From assembly GCA_948567375.1 (NCBI GenBank), contig OX419761.1:12934243-12998242 (forward strand): 64,000 bases of DNA, in the 5' to 3' direction. The first letter of the stretch is position 1. Each line of letters begins with the position of its first letter. Positions 28,301-41,852 of this stretch are shown piece after piece. Under the pieces are notes generated by a model. That model saw nothing but the letters and a program-made list of their open reading frames with translations. It did not search any database and was not told the DNA's origin. The DNA is from Lunularia cruciata (Eukaryota; Streptophyta; Marchantiopsida; Lunulariales; Lunulariaceae). Both the position numbers and the translations under genes were made by a program.

Positions 28301-30042
28301 TGTGAAGGGTGAGTGTTCCTCCCTTGTGGTCAAGTTCACAAGCAAAGAATAGGTTCTTAGTGAGCTGCGGCACCCAGTAAATGTTAGTAAAGGGAACCAA
28401 GGTTTCTGTGCTCGGAATGTGTGCGCAGATAGAGCCACAACCAACAATTTTTATAGTGTTGATGTCGCCAAGGAAAATCGTGTTGTCTTGGTGAAACGGG
28501 ATAGAATCCATCTTTGTGAATGTTGTGCAGTCAAATGCAATGTGATGAGTGGTGCCCATGTCCATGTACCAGCTATTGGGGTCTGCAAGTGATTGCATTT
28601 TGCTTTGGGAGACAAGACATGTCACTAACACCTTGTTTTTGCCTTTGTTGTTGTTAGAGTTATTCTGGCAAGGGTTAGAACCAGGTTTTTTTTTTGTTTT
28701 ATTGCAATTTGCTTCTTTGCAATTTGCTTCTCCATTCACTGGGTGTTCAAAACAATTGGCTCCCTAGTGTCCCATCTTTTTGCAGTGAGGACAAGCAATC
28801 TTTGGTTTGGGCTTAGGTTTACCCTGCAACTTCCTGTCTGACTTTGAGGGCTTTTGGCCGGCATATAGCAAATGGTTGCCATTCGACGACCTTTGAGTTT
28901 GAGCTTCCTCCCCTTGGAGGAAGGTGCTCATTATCTCCTGTACTGTGAGTCGGCTTAGTTGTGCCCACATTCCTTGAATTAATGTGTCATACGAGGGTGA
29001 CATAGATTTGATTAGATTGGCTATTTCATCCTCTTGTTCCACGGTTACGTTTATTGCGTGCAATTGAGCTATTAGGGTCTTGAACTTATTGAGATGTTGG
29101 ATGACTGATTGCTTTGCTTGCATCTGCAGGTGCCAAAATTGGTGTTTAAGGTGGGACTTAGTGATTAAGTCAGACTGTGCATAATTGCGTTCAAGCATTT
29201 TCTAGGCTTCATGCGTGGTTGTGCAGGTCATGATGAGCCCCATTATGCTTGTCAATGAACAATCAGTAATGGCCATGAAGGCCTTCTTATCTCGTGTAAC
29301 CCAAGTAGTGATTGCTGCTTGATTTGTGGGTGGCTGGCCGGCTGTGGCACTTGGAACAGGTACAAGGCTCACTTCAGTCCCATCTACGATTGATAAGATG
29401 TTTTCACTCTCAAGTTTTTGTGACATTTTTTATTTCCATATGGCATAATGGGTGCCATCAAACACCGGCCAGGAGCGAGTGTCTATTGCATTTGACATGT
29501 TAATTTATCTACAAAGGGACTTTCCTGGTTGGTTTGATGTTGTAAGGATCTTCTGACTTCTCCATGAACGTTTTGGTTGTTTGTTGCTCGGCAAGGTATA
29601 GTATGCTGGATAGGTGTGCTTGTCTAGTCATGTTGCAAACTGTTATCCCCGTTGAGTGCCAAATGAGGAGAGTCTTTGAGCGTCATTGGATGAGGCTGGA
29701 ACAATTTTCTTGTTTGATGTTGTGCACCATTTTGTTGTAAAAGTGGTTGACGTTGTGCGGTGACCTTCGGAGTTTACATGAGGAAACTTGTTAGAATGAA
29801 GTTGGTTGACATCTTGTGGCAACCATGAATGTTGGGTGACAACGTGCGTCTTTAGTAATGTTTGAAAGCTTTCAATGAGTTGCAACGCGGAAGAATGTGG
29901 TGGGTATTAAGAATTCAAATGTCGGCAGAGAGCCCCTATCATGTTAATAGGTGTTGTGAACTGCAGTTGGCCGGCTGCAGCCTCCGTGGACTTGAGAATT
30001 TTTGAATGTAGGTCTAGAGGTAAAAAATGGTGATTGATACCA

Positions 30043-30290
30043 TGTTAGAAGTGTATAAATGCATGCAAGTGTGCAAGAGTTCTAAGGAATGCTTCTTGAC
30101 ATAGATTATCTCATAATAATTGTTAGGGGATTACCCTCAAGGAACATCAATTGAATAGTTCTGACCTTTCAGGTCCTTGTGTCCTTTTAGAGTGGTCTAT
30201 GACTTATTGATCAAGTCTTTATTTGATGTTTCACTTATTGTAGATTGTAAGCTCTCATTACATATTTCCCATTTATTATAATCTCCAACA
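30043..30290 (-). repeat. Copia upstream (5') LTR
   Basis: This is the 248-bp LTR at the 5' end of the minus-strand copia element. It is followed in transcription direction by the primer-binding site at about 30,031-30,042. The host LINE resumes at 30,291. Confidence 0.92.
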
Positions 30291-31449
30291 CTGTGCATCT
30301 AGGGGAATGGGTAATCACTCCCTCCAAAACTATATCACATGTAGAGTCCATAATCACTACATCCGCTACTATCACCTGATCATCTCGAACCAAGTATAAG
30401 TCTGCATTGACACATATTGTCTGCAAAGCATATAAGTGCTCCCTCCAAGCCAAGTATCCACTCTCTCATGCCACAGCAAACATTATGTCCCTAATAGCAT
30501 TGTGGGTAGCTATCCTCTATCCTCCAAAAGAACAACGTGCCATATGGACCCCTACTGCATCTAGTGTAGAAGCACACTCACAAGTGAGTAATTAAGATGC
30601 AAAAGAGTTGACCAAACCTAGGTGAAACTTCATTGCTGTAGAGAAAGTAGCTGGTGCAAGTCGGAATGCCCTAATGCATGGTCGAGCTAGGATCCAAAAG
30701 CTTGCACCCTTGCCGAAGCAAGAGCAAAGACGTGTTGTAGTAGCTTGAGGAATGGATGAGTCAACTAAGAGAGAATGTAGCGTATGCTCAAATGATCGCT
30801 ATATCAAGGAAGATTGTTAACCTCTAGTCCAATCTGATTATAATGAAGCAAAAGATGGAAGGTCCTTGCATGCCCCTAGGAATAGACTACCTTTGGAGAG
30901 AAAAGGATCACTCTTCCACCTTTGTCTAAATCTCCAAAATAGATCTATAAACAACCACAAATCAAGAGGAAAGTAGGGGTGTCATTGAGTGCCCAACTAC
31001 CCAAAAATGCTATAGGTGCCATCTCCTCCATGGATAGCAAGCCAACTCCTCCACACATCTGTCTACATGCCAAATACACTTTCACACACTCAAATGTACC
31101 TGGTCTTATAATATCACCAAAGACTCTCATAATCCTCCTATCAAAGGCATTTAGAAGTGATAAGAAGGTCAAGGAGGAGAGAGATGTGTGGAGGAGATAT
31201 GTTGGTTGACAAGCAATACTAGAGGAGAGTATACCAAATACCACCTACGGATCTCCTAATAATGGAAGGTCATCCACATGGAGAACATCCTCTACAAGGG
31301 CAACGTCTAAAAAGCATGTGACAAAATCCTTGGATCTTCTTGGCACTCCAAGAACATGTAGTCCATATATAGATGTGATACACCCCTCTAGAAGCTTAAG
31401 GTAGGAAGGGATACCTAAAGGGGATCATGCCTTGCACTTTGGCACCTTG
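30291..31449 (-). mobile_element. LINE, middle segment (C-terminal half)
   Basis: This segment continues the same LINE between the copia and the gypsy B1 insertions. The minus-strand frame at 30,945-31,244 carries IIRPGTFECVKVYLACR and MCGGVGLLSMEEMAPIAFLG, typical of the region downstream of the LINE reverse-transcriptase palm. Next to the right flank the frame reads VTSIYGLHVLGVP-like sequence, also normal for this region. The frame is interrupted by stops, so the copy is dead. The bases 30,291-30,295 are the copia target site and 31,445-31,449 (CCTTG) the gypsy B1 target site. Confidence 0.8.
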
Positions 31450-31850
31450 TGTAAAAGATCAAGATCAAAGAGAGAATTAGGAGAATAAAATATCACTAGG
31501 ACACTTGAGTGTGGGAAACTTTGAATTCCTAGCATGCGCTTTGGCTTTGGTATTTATAGAGATCATACAAAGCCTTGAGAGGCTTCTCAAGAAGCTTCCC
31601 CAAGCCTCTTTCTTGAAGTGCGAGCCAAGTTAGCTTCTCAAGAAGCTTCCTTCTAGAAGTCATTTATTTGGCATGCAAGCTAAGCTAATTGGAAGCTTCT
31701 AGAAGCTACCTACTTGGGGTGCAAGCTAAGCTAGCTGAGAAGCTTCCCAAGAAGCTTCTTAGATAATTCTAGAGTATTCTAGGCTAATTTTTCATATTCA
31801 CTACTTTGTTAGCCTTAACTAACTTCATTGCTAAACTCCATATTATTACA
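31450..31850 (-). repeat. Gypsy copy B1, 3' LTR
   Basis: This 401-bp LTR is in reverse orientation. It holds a perfect three-unit heat-shock-element pattern, GAAGCTTCTAGAA, at 31,692-31,704, plus several single GAAnnTTC units. Confidence 0.92.
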
Positions 31851-33189
31851 TATTTCCCTATTGCTAGTTGGTGACGTCCTCATTGACATTGAAGCTTCAA
31901 ACTCTTGGATGGCCGTTTGTGCATTCTAGAGATGAGAAGGAAGGTCCCATGTGGCATCATGAAGGGAATACCCTTTCCAAAGGACCTGGTACTCCATATA
32001 TTGTTGATAACCTCATTGAATGTGACAATGTGCAAAGATACAATCAACTTCATACTCCTCATGATCATTGATAGGGATGAGAAGAGGAAGAGGTTGGAGT
32101 CAAGAGGAAAAAGAAGATGGGTTAGGAACAAAGGGTTTCAACTTGGAAATGTGAAAGATAAGGTGGATGCGCATATGACAAGGCAAGGCAAGGTAATAAG
32201 CAACATGAGAGATAATTTGGGTAACATCAAGGGGTCCTATCCAAATAGGGGCGAGTTTACAAACTTGGAAATCAAGTTGGAGGGGTTACTAGAGGAGAGC
32301 ATGAACTTATCACTGACTTGAAAGGTGAGATCACGATAATGGTGGTTTGCCTATTATTTCTAACAATTTTGAGCAACAGAAAGGTGAGACTTGGCTGCTA
32401 GAGGGATTGAGATATGGTGGTCAAGAAGGTGGAAGTATGAGGGGCATGAGATGAAGGAAGAGCAAGAAGGAAATCTAGAACAAGTGGATCTTGGCTCAAA
32501 TTGAGGAAGAAAAGAGAGAATCTAGTGCTTGCATGTTTGGAATTATTGCATGCAAACTCCGCAGTTATAAGACATTCATCCTAATTGGTATGGTGGATGT
32601 TGATGAAAGCACAAAGCATATCCTCTAAGGTACGATTTGCATGTTCAATTTGTCCATCAGTTTGAGGATGATAGGCCGAGGACAAAGCAAGCTTGGTGTT
32701 GAGTATCTAGAAGAGTGCTTGCCAGAATTTCCCATTGAATTGAGGATCACGGTCAAAGATGAGTACACAAGGCATCTCATGATACTTGAAGATAGTGTCA
32801 AAGTAGATCTATGCCAATGTTGGAGCATCCACGGTACCAAAGGTTGGCACTAAATGGATTTCCTTACTAAGCTTATCCATAAACACCACAATTATTGTAT
32901 GACTTCATCTTGGGCAAGAACGTGATGAGATCTAAGCTCATTTGTTCCCATTGAGCAAATGGAATATGGAGTGGTTGAAGGAATCTATTCGGTTTTTGGT
33001 TGTTGGCCTTGTTACTTTTGCAACTCTCATATGATCAAACAAACTCTTGAACATCTTGTGTCATGTTGTGCCATCGACATTGGTATTGGAGAGTACCCAA
33101 AGTCTTGTTCACACCCATGTGACCAACAATTGGTAAGTCTTGTGCTTCTTGGAGGCACACAAGTTGGAGATCACCCTTGGCTGAACATA

Positions 33190-33601
33190 TGCAAAAGTCC
33201 AAGACTAAGGAGAGAAATAAGAGAATGGAAGCTCACATTGGGACACTTGAATGAGGGAAAACCCTGAATGCCTAGCATGAGCTTTGGCTCTTGTATTTAT
33301 AGGGATCATACAAGGCTCTTGAAAGGCTTCTCAAGAAGCATCATTGAGCCTCTTTCTTGGAGTGCAAGCCAAGTTAATTGGGAAGCTTCTCAAAAAGCTT
33401 TCTTCTAGAAGTTGCTTACTTAGCATGCAAGCTAAGCTAGTTGGAACCTTCTAAAAGCTACTTACTTGAGATGCAAGCTAAGCTAACCGGGAAGCTTCCC
33501 AAGAAGCTTCCTTGATACTTCTAGAATATTCTAGGCTAATTTATCTTATTTGCTACATCATTAGTCCTACTAACTTCGTTGCTAAACTCCATATTGTTAC
33601 A
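33190..33601 (-). repeat. Solo LTR of the gypsy A/B1 family, inside B1
   Basis: A 412-bp LTR stands alone within the RNase H/integrase region of B1. It is flanked by ACATA (33,185-33,189) and ACATG (33,602-33,606), a 5-bp target-site duplication with one mismatch. The B1 sequence continues across it without loss when compared with copy A. The structure is what remains when the two LTRs of an inserted element recombine and the interior is lost. Confidence 0.9.
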
Positions 33602-35259
33602 ACATGTATATGGTCCTCATGGAATAGAAACCCTTCCTTGAAGGAGAAGGTATTGTACTCCTTGTTGCATGTTGCAAGACAACCATGTACCATCTCAAAT
33701 AAGGGATCTTGTTATAGAGCTGACCTAAACTCATTTTGTACCTTGGAGTCGATTGACCCAGTTGTAATGGTTGTTTTTATGAGAGGGAGAAACTTCAAAT
33801 CAGGTTGTCATGATAGGGCATCAAGGATGACATGGAACCAACCTAGTTTGTACTCAAGTTTGATGTCAAACAATCAAAGTTTCTTGCCCAATTGATGATA
33901 TTGGCTATTCATGTGTTCGAAACGTAATGTCTGCAACAAGGGTTTGTGATTGGTTTGCATGATCACATGTTTTCCCAAGAGATAATGCTTCCATACCTTG
34001 GTGGCACATACCATTGCTAGTTATTCCTAATCTTGTGCATAGTAATTTCTTTCTATGGTGTTTAATTGGTGAGACACAAAGGCAATGGGATGTAACCCAT
34101 CTGGGAATTTTTGTTACAACACAACTCCAATGGCAAAGTTAGAAGCATTGAAGTCAACCACATAAGGTAGTTGAGGATCATATGGTTGAAGAATTGGTCT
34201 TGAAGACACCATATGTTTTAGCTTCTAGAATGCTCCTTCATGCTTGTTGGTCCATTGAAAGCTTGAGTTCTTCCACAAGAGGTCAGTCAATGGTGCTTCC
34301 ACATGCATATAATAGTGGATGAATAGTCAGTAAAAACTTGCCAATCCATTAAATGCTCACACCTCTATGGTATCCTTTGGAGTAATCCAATCAATAATGA
34401 CCTTGATTTTCTCCTCTTCCATCTTGATCTCATCTTGTGACCCAAGAGGCAACTTCCTTCTACCAAAAAGCACACTTTGACTTCTTGCAATAAAACTTCC
34501 ATTGATGTAGTTGCCCTAAGACTTCCCGCACATGATTTACATTTTTTGCTTCCATCTTGTGAATAGATTGAAATCTCATCTAAGAACACCACCATGTATT
34601 GATCCAATTGTCCATTCAACACCTTATGCATTTGATCCAAGAAAATTATTGGAGCATTGGTGAGCCCAAAAGGTAGAACTCTCCATTCAAAATGTCCATA
34701 TCTTGTGCAAAAGGTAATCTTTTGCACATCCTCCATATCAATGGAGATTTGCCAATAACTACTACAAAGATCTAACTTGAAGAAGTATCGTGTTCCACTC
34801 AATTGATTAAGCAATTCACCAATTTGAGGCAAGGAATAGGCATTTTTCATTGTTTGTTTATTGAGCCCACGGTAATAAATATAGAAATGACGTCCTCCAT
34901 CCTTTTTTGGAACAAAAAGTACCGGTGCTCCCCAAGGAGATGTACTATGTTGTATGAAATCCTTCTCCAATAACTCCATAAGTGTTGTTTGTATCTCCTC
35001 CAGCTCCTTTGGTGAGAGCCAATAGATTGGTATTCTCACTAGAGTACTCTCTAGCAATAACTCAATCTCGAAGGGCATACCACAATCAAAGTGTAATCCC
35101 TTTGGCAGATCAATACATCCATAAACTCTTGAACTATTTGATCAACCATTGCTTGATGAGGCTCTTGACCCTCCTTAGATTCTCCTTGTGCAATCAGCTT
35201 GGCCCATATTGCAAAAATAAAACTATCTTCCTCCAAAACTTGCTCTATAGTTGCTTCAC

Positions 35260-36007
35260 TATAATACTCCGAGGATAAGAGACCTGAAGAGAAATATACC
35301 ATGAAAAACACACACTTTCACACTCAAACTCCAATATCCCAAAGGAACACTTTCTCTTTGTTATATAGACAAAGAAGATCTACTCCAAGGAAGCTCCACC
35401 GTAGGATTAGGCACACAGATAGGTGACATGTCAGCAAGCTCCACCTTTGGATTACTTACTTGGATGGGTGACATGTTGGTTTTGGTCCTATCTGGTTGGT
35501 CAAACAAGCTTTGACTTGAGGGAATCTTCTTGTAGGAAGCTCAAAATCACTTGGGTGAGGTACCATAGGAAAGCTCTTCAAGAGACAAACCAAAGAGGAG
35601 GGAAGGCCAGTCTTTACTCTATTGGAGAGGGAGGGGGCATCTACAAATTTTTGAGGCCTAATTCATCTATTTAGGCCTCTAAAATTGCCTTCAAAGATTT
35701 CAAGCATATTTTGGTTCTTACTCTATTAGTAGAAGTCCTCTTTTGGTGATCCATCTTTTTGATTTTTTTAGTCCATCATGTGTTACATCCTTCCAGATGT
35801 TACCAAACCGATTCTCATCTTTAAATCATATGTTTAGCTATTGTTTCTAAAGTTTTCAAATTTATTTTGGTTTTTACCTTATTAGTAGAAGTACTCTTTT
35901 TGTGATACTTCTATTTAATCTATTTTGACCATCATGTATAATATCATTCCAAATGTTACCAAACCAAATTTCACATCTAGATCATATGGCTAGCTCTTGG
36001 TATTACA
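35260..36007 (-). repeat. Gypsy B2, 3' LTR
   Basis: This 748-bp LTR runs on the plus strand from TATAATACTCCGAGG to GGTATTACA. Its partner starts TGTAATACTCC. It lies next to the TTCAC target-site duplication at 35,255-35,259. Confidence 0.9.
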
Positions 36008-39000
36008 AACCTCCCTCCTTTTAAGACGCAACATCCTTGTTGTGCAGCTATTGCTCAAATGCTTACACCAACATCAGTGTATATGTCAAATTGGCAACGG
36101 GCTCCCAGGTTGCTTCATAGAGAGTGTAACCTTTCATTGTACTAGATAGTCCACCCGTGGATGGTGAGTACCACGCATGCATTTTTGGAGAATACTCTCA
36201 ATTTCATATTCCTTTGTGCCATCAATGAGTGTCAGACAAGGTCAAATGTCTTGTGTGGAATGACACTAGCCTGATCAAGGAGCATATTTACATAGGAGGG
36301 AAACATGGAACCTTAGATGGATCTTCATGTGTGGTGGTAGCTTGAGGTGATAGGCCATAGTGCCGACTCGACAAAGAATAGAAAAAGGCCCAATAAAATG
36401 AGGTCTAAGCTTACGAGGTCCAACTAATGGTTGGTTGTTGATAGCCACACTTGATCCCCAACATTGAAATTCATGTGCCTACGGTATGCATCAGCATACC
36501 ACTTTTGTCGATTTTGTGCAATCTATAATCTGTGCTTGGCGCTCTCCACACCTTGTTGGATTCTAGAAACAAATGTGTTGACTACGTCGACCTTGGTAGC
36601 CACCAGACGGATCTTCATCAAGCTAGAAGGTGTGAAGGGATGCTCACCATACATGAGGAAGAATAGAGTGACATAGGTGGATGCATTCACCAAATTATTG
36701 TAAGCAAATTCCATTAACTGGAGTAAGGTATCTCACCTCTCTTGCTCTTCTAAGGTGAAGCCGCATAACATGTCTTCAATACTGCAATTAGCATGCTCTG
36801 TTTATCCATCTGTTTGTGGGTGGTAAGTTGTGGACATGGTCAACTTGGTTTTGAAGAAACCAAAGAGTGTTTGCCAAAACAAACTAGTGAATTGAGTGCC
36901 TCTATTGGTGATGAGTACTCGAGAAAAGCCATGGTGAGAGAAGACTACATCTAAGTATAATTGAGCTAGTTGTGGAGCGGTCACATCCTTGGTGGTAGAG
37001 CATAGATGAATCATTTTGTTGAGTTGGTCCACAAAGACCATGATGGAATCAAACCCTGAGGTGGTCTTGGGTAATTCACAGACTAGATCCATACTCACAT
37101 GTTCTTAATGTTGGGTAGGAGTGGAGAGAGGTTGAAGGAGCTCTATAGGAGCTTGATTAGAAGCTTTGTTCTATTGACAAAGTAGGTAGTTGTGCACATA
37201 GTCCATCACATTGTTGCTCATCTTGGGCCAATAGTAATGGTGTTGGACTGCATCCAAGGTCTTGTCCACTCTGACATGACCTACAATGGCCAAATCATGA
37301 CATTTTGCTAGAATGGTGGTGTGTAATTCTAGGACGTTTGGGATCCATAATCTGCCATCACAAAAGGTGAGTCCTTGGGTGCTGGTCATGTCTTTGGATG
37401 ATTGCACTTCTACAATCTGTGGATCACTTTTTGTAGTAGCCAGAATCTCTTGCCAGAATTCAAGGTTAATCTTAACCTCTACCACCAAATTGTTTGCCAT
37501 CGGCATGCGGGTGAATGCATTTGCAAGTTGCTTCTTACCTTCCATATAGGTGATTGTCATGTTGAAGCATTGTCACCAATGTGCCCACCAAATCTAGCGA
37601 CAAGATAGATCCTTCTACGTCTCGAGGTAGACTAGAGGTTTGTGGTCTATCTCTACTACAAATGCCTTCTTGCCCAAATAGTGCTTCCAATGCTTAGTTG
37701 CAAGGACAATGGCCAGCTCTTCTCATTCTGTGGTGTGGTAGTTGGGTTCTGCCAATAACAAATTTTGAGAGAAATGTGCAATTGGATGCCATCCATCATG
37801 CCACTCTTGTTATAGAACTGCTCTTATTGCTACACATCTATAGCCAACTTGATTGGACGTTTTGGGTCATATCACTTCAAGATTTGGTGCATATAGCAAG
37901 GCGGCTTTCAATTCTTGAAAGGCCAACTCTTGTACGGTTCTCCACGTCCACTTCTTCCCTTGCTAAGTAGTGTCGTTAAAGGTTGTGTAACCTTGGAGAA
38001 GTCCTTGACAAATTGACGATAGAATCTCGTCAACCCCAAGAAGCTCTTGAGTTGAGTCTGATCTTCTAAGGTACTCTATTTTTGAATGACCTTTATTTTA
38101 TTTTTTTAGTACTTGAATACACTCTGCACTTACTCTATGCTCCAAGTAGTCTACTTCAGACTTGCCAAACTTGCACTTTGAGATTTTGGCATACAATTGA
38201 TTCTATCTTAGAATTTGGAGGACTTCTTGTAGATGTTGTTTGTGTTCCGTCATCGTGCTATTGTATACTAGGATGTTATTTAGGAAGACAATAATAGACT
38301 TATCCAATATGGACAAAATATGTCATTCATTAGACTCATGAAAGTGGCAGGTGCGTTGGTGAGACCAAAAGGCTTCACGAGATACTTCAAGTGGCCATAC
38401 TTGGTTTGAAAGGCAGTTTTGTACACATCCTCCTCTACAATTTGGATTTGATTGTAACCGCTATGCAAATCTAGTTTGGTGAAGTGTCTTGTTCCATTAA
38501 GTTGATCAAATAGGTCATCTATGCAAGGTAAGGGGTATTTGTTCTTCATTGTTTGTTGATTGAAACCCCAATAGTCAATGCACATGCGCATTATACCGTC
38601 CTTCTTCTTCACAAACAAGACCAGAGCCCCATATGGTGATATGTTAGGTTGGATGAACCCTTTTTGTAGCATATCCTCAATTTGATTCTTACACTCCTCC
38701 AACTCATGAGGTGATAGGCGATATGGAACCTTACAAGGAGATGTCTTCCTCGAAAGTGTCTCAATTTTATGATCTACTCTCCATTTTGGTGGTAATACTA
38801 AGGGTAGATCATTGAGAAAGACATCTTGAAACTCCCTCAATTTCTCATGGATTTGTCCATCAAGTTGTGCACTGTGGACTTCTCTTATTAGACCCATGGA
38901 ACATCTATCGGTCTTACAGATAGTTGTTATCCCTATGTATAGAGAGGCAATTCTTGCTTGTTTGATTTTTCCTTAAACTCCAATGATCAACAATTGGTGG

Positions 39001-41095
39001 GTTCTCACTACTTTCTTCCTCCAATCTACCATAGGTTAATGCTCCATCCATGGCATGCCTAAGATTGCATCATAATGAGCTAATTGAATCACTTGCCATT
39101 CAATTGCTTCTTGATATTCTCTTATAGAGAGTGTTACCCGTCTAGGTAATGATTCAATCCTCTTTGTTTGCTTGTTAGGTAACTCTTCTTCTTCACTCTC
39201 ATCTCTCTTTAGATCCATTCCCATCTTATTGCAATATATCAAGACAAGAAATTCTTTGTTGCTCTTGGATCTATTAACACTCTCACTTGATTGCCTTCTA
39301 GGACTCCATTCACTACAATCAATTGTGAGGTTGCCTTTTGGTACCTTTGTGCACTTGTCTTCTTCCTTCCCTTGCTTTTTTGCTTCCTTATTGAGTCAGT
39401 AAGGCCGTGAGGTACATTTATTGGTGATCTTTGTTTTCCAAAGTGGTTTCCACCTCCTCCTCAGTGCATCTCTCTATGTTGTTTAAGGATTACCTATATG
39501 AAGGCTAAGAGCCTCTAAGGAGACAAGCATGACAATTGGTAGATATATGCCCAATACAACCACAATTGTAACAATGGCATTGTTCTCCTCAAGTTCCTTC
39601 TCCTTGTGGGACTCCATCTCTCCGTTCTTCTACCTGCCCCTGTTCTCCTTGAAGCGGTCATGCTTCTTGGTCTCAAAACCAAAGGTTGCACAGTTCCATC
39701 AATATTGGTCCACCCATGGGTGGCATTTCTGCCCGATAATATTGAGGTGGAGCTACTCTTTCACTTCCACTTAAGGCCCTTGCTATTCTCTACGCACAAG
39801 CAATGGCTTCAAATATTGTGCAAGGATTTTGTACCATGACTTCTTAGCAAATCTGCTCATTCAACCCTCATTTGAAATTGTTGAGATCCTCTATTGGACT
39901 CATGTTGGTTATTGTGACTTGTAGATCCAAAAATGCCTCCATATACTCTTGTATATTATTCTTCTATTTCAATCCCCATAGTCGGATCTGGGCCATCTGC
40001 ATAGAATCCACCGACTAGACATTCTTCAACAATCCTTCTTGCATTGCTATCCATGTCACCCTTCTCTCTACCAACATGGATTGTTCCCAAGCATTGTACC
40101 ATGTGAGGGCTTTATCGGTCAAGTACCCGCATGCAAACACACTTGCAACATGCTTGGTGATCTCTATTGAGAACAACCAGAAATATCAATTCATTCATGA
40201 GATCCAATTCTCCACTACTCTTATTGTATGTTGCCCTTTTGTAAGGCTTGATGTTGTAGGTCCTCTCACCCGGAGCAGTAATGTGGCTTCATCATTGATA
40301 GGGTTCGTAGGCACGGGTGCCTCTCCAAGTACTTCAATTGTAGGTATTGGGTTTTAAGATGACTCTTCTTCTTGCATTGCTTGATCATTCTTGAGGGTCT
40401 GCACTTGACTTTGTTATGCCTCCATGGTCATCTTAATCTCTCAAAATTTGTTCAATATCCCATGCATTCCTTGCACCAACTCTTGCAACTATAGATTCAT
40501 GGTTCTTGTAACACTCAATTGCTATTGTCTACTTCAATGGAGAGTTAACATGATCACTCTGAAGGGCGCACAAACTATTGGAACTACCATTGGGACCTCA
40601 AAAGCTACCACTCATTGATAATATTCCTCACCAAAATTCTTGACCATTAAATCTCTAAACATCACTTTCGGTCTCACTATATAAAGAATTTCTACTTGAG
40701 TGTTAAAAGGGAAAGGATTTGGGACATTCAAATCCATCACAAAAATATGTAGATTATCAAATCACACTCTCTATCATAAATCACAACATGCAAAATCACT
40801 AGGTTTGGCAAATTCATCACTATATCCATGAACTCTACTCCAAAGTGAAAAACTAGATACACTCTCACTTGCTCATATTGAATGTACATAATCTTGATGT
40901 GGAATGGACTCAAGAATGGAAAGCAAGGTGCTAGATATTGTCCTTCCGGAGCCTCCATTCCATCCTCCCTCTAGCATTCCTAATCTACCAATTACACCAG
41001 GATGTCTTTCCTCAAAGTTACTCCGTCTTAGTAGCCCATGTTCTTCCAAGAGGGGTGATCCGCTCTCTTGGATGACAACCTTGCTCTGATACCAT

Positions 41096-41852
41096 TGTAA
41101 TACTCCGAGGATAGGAGACCTGACAAGAAACACACCACGAGATACACACACTTTCACATTCAAACTCCGATGCTCCAAAGGAGGACCTTCTCTTTATTAT
41201 ATAGACAAAGAATATCTACTCCAAGGAAGCTCCACCAAAGGATTATGCACACAGATAGATGACATGTTAGCAAGTTCCACCCTTAAATTACTTACTTGGA
41301 TGGGTGACATGTTGGTTCTGGTCCTATTTGGTTGGTCAAACAAGCTTTGACCAAGAGAATCTTTTAGTGAATCTTCTTGTAGGATGCTCAAAATCACATG
41401 GGAGAGGTACCATTGGAAAGCTCTTGACAAGACAAACCAAAGAGGAGGGTAGGCCAGCCTCTCCTTTGTTAGGGGGGAGAGACATTTGTACATTTTTGAG
41501 GCCTAATTCATCCGTTTAGGCCTCTAAAATTGCCTTCAAAGATTTTAAGCATATTTCAATTCCTACTCTATTAGTAGAAGTCCCTTTTTGGTGATACCTC
41601 TTTTTGATCTGTTTAGCACATCATATGTTACATCCTTCCAAATGTTACCAAACCAATTCTCACCTTTAAATCATATGTCTAGCTATTGGTTCTAAGGTTT
41701 TCAAATCTATTTTGGTTTCTGCTCTATTAGTAGAAGTACTCTTCTTGTGATAGTTCTTTCTAATCTAATTTGATCATCATGTATAAAATCATTCCAAATG
41801 TTACCAACCCAAATTTCACATCTAGATCATATGGCTAGCTCTTGGTATTACA
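41096..41852 (-). repeat. Gypsy B2, 5' LTR
   Basis: This 757-bp LTR starts TGTAATACTCCGAGG on the plus strand and ends TTGGTATTACA. It abuts the primer-binding site on its left and the TTCAC target-site duplication on its right. Confidence 0.9.

Larger units (their letters stand above)
18794..30290 (-). mobile_element. Ty1/copia LTR retrotransposon, interrupted by a gypsy element
   Basis: The LTR pair (18,794-19,041 and 30,043-30,290, 248 bp each) starts with TGTTAG and ends with CCAACA. A 5-bp target-site duplication with one mismatch (CTATG/CTGTG) lies in the host LINE. The primer-binding site next to the upstream LTR reads TGGTATCAATC, complementary to initiator tRNA-Met. On the minus strand the parts run in copia order: gag with a zinc knuckle (about 29.4-28.7 kb), protease-like and integrase regions (28.7-27.0 kb), reverse transcriptase (about 25.9-25.4 kb, then 20.2-19.5 kb) and RNase H (19.4-19.1 kb). 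Integrase before reverse transcriptase marks it as copia. The LTRs differ at about 21 of 248 positions by hand count, so it is old. It is a broken fossil with many breaks. Confidence 0.92.
35260..41852 (-). mobile_element. Ty3/gypsy element B2 (different family), inside B1
   Basis: The LTRs are 35,260-36,007 and 41,096-41,852 (748 and 757 bp), with a perfect 5-bp target-site duplication TTCAC at 35,255-35,259 and 41,853-41,857. The primer-binding site (TGGTATCAGAG, read on the minus strand) is at about 41,084-41,094. Parts on the minus strand are gag (about 41.0-39.4 kb), protease region (39.3-39.0 kb), reverse transcriptase (38.9-38.1 kb), RNase H (38.1-37.6 kb) and integrase with the HHCC-type zinc region and catalytic core (37.5-36.5 kb). 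Its LTRs do not resemble those of copies A and B1. It is a broken fossil with many breaks. Confidence 0.92.
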
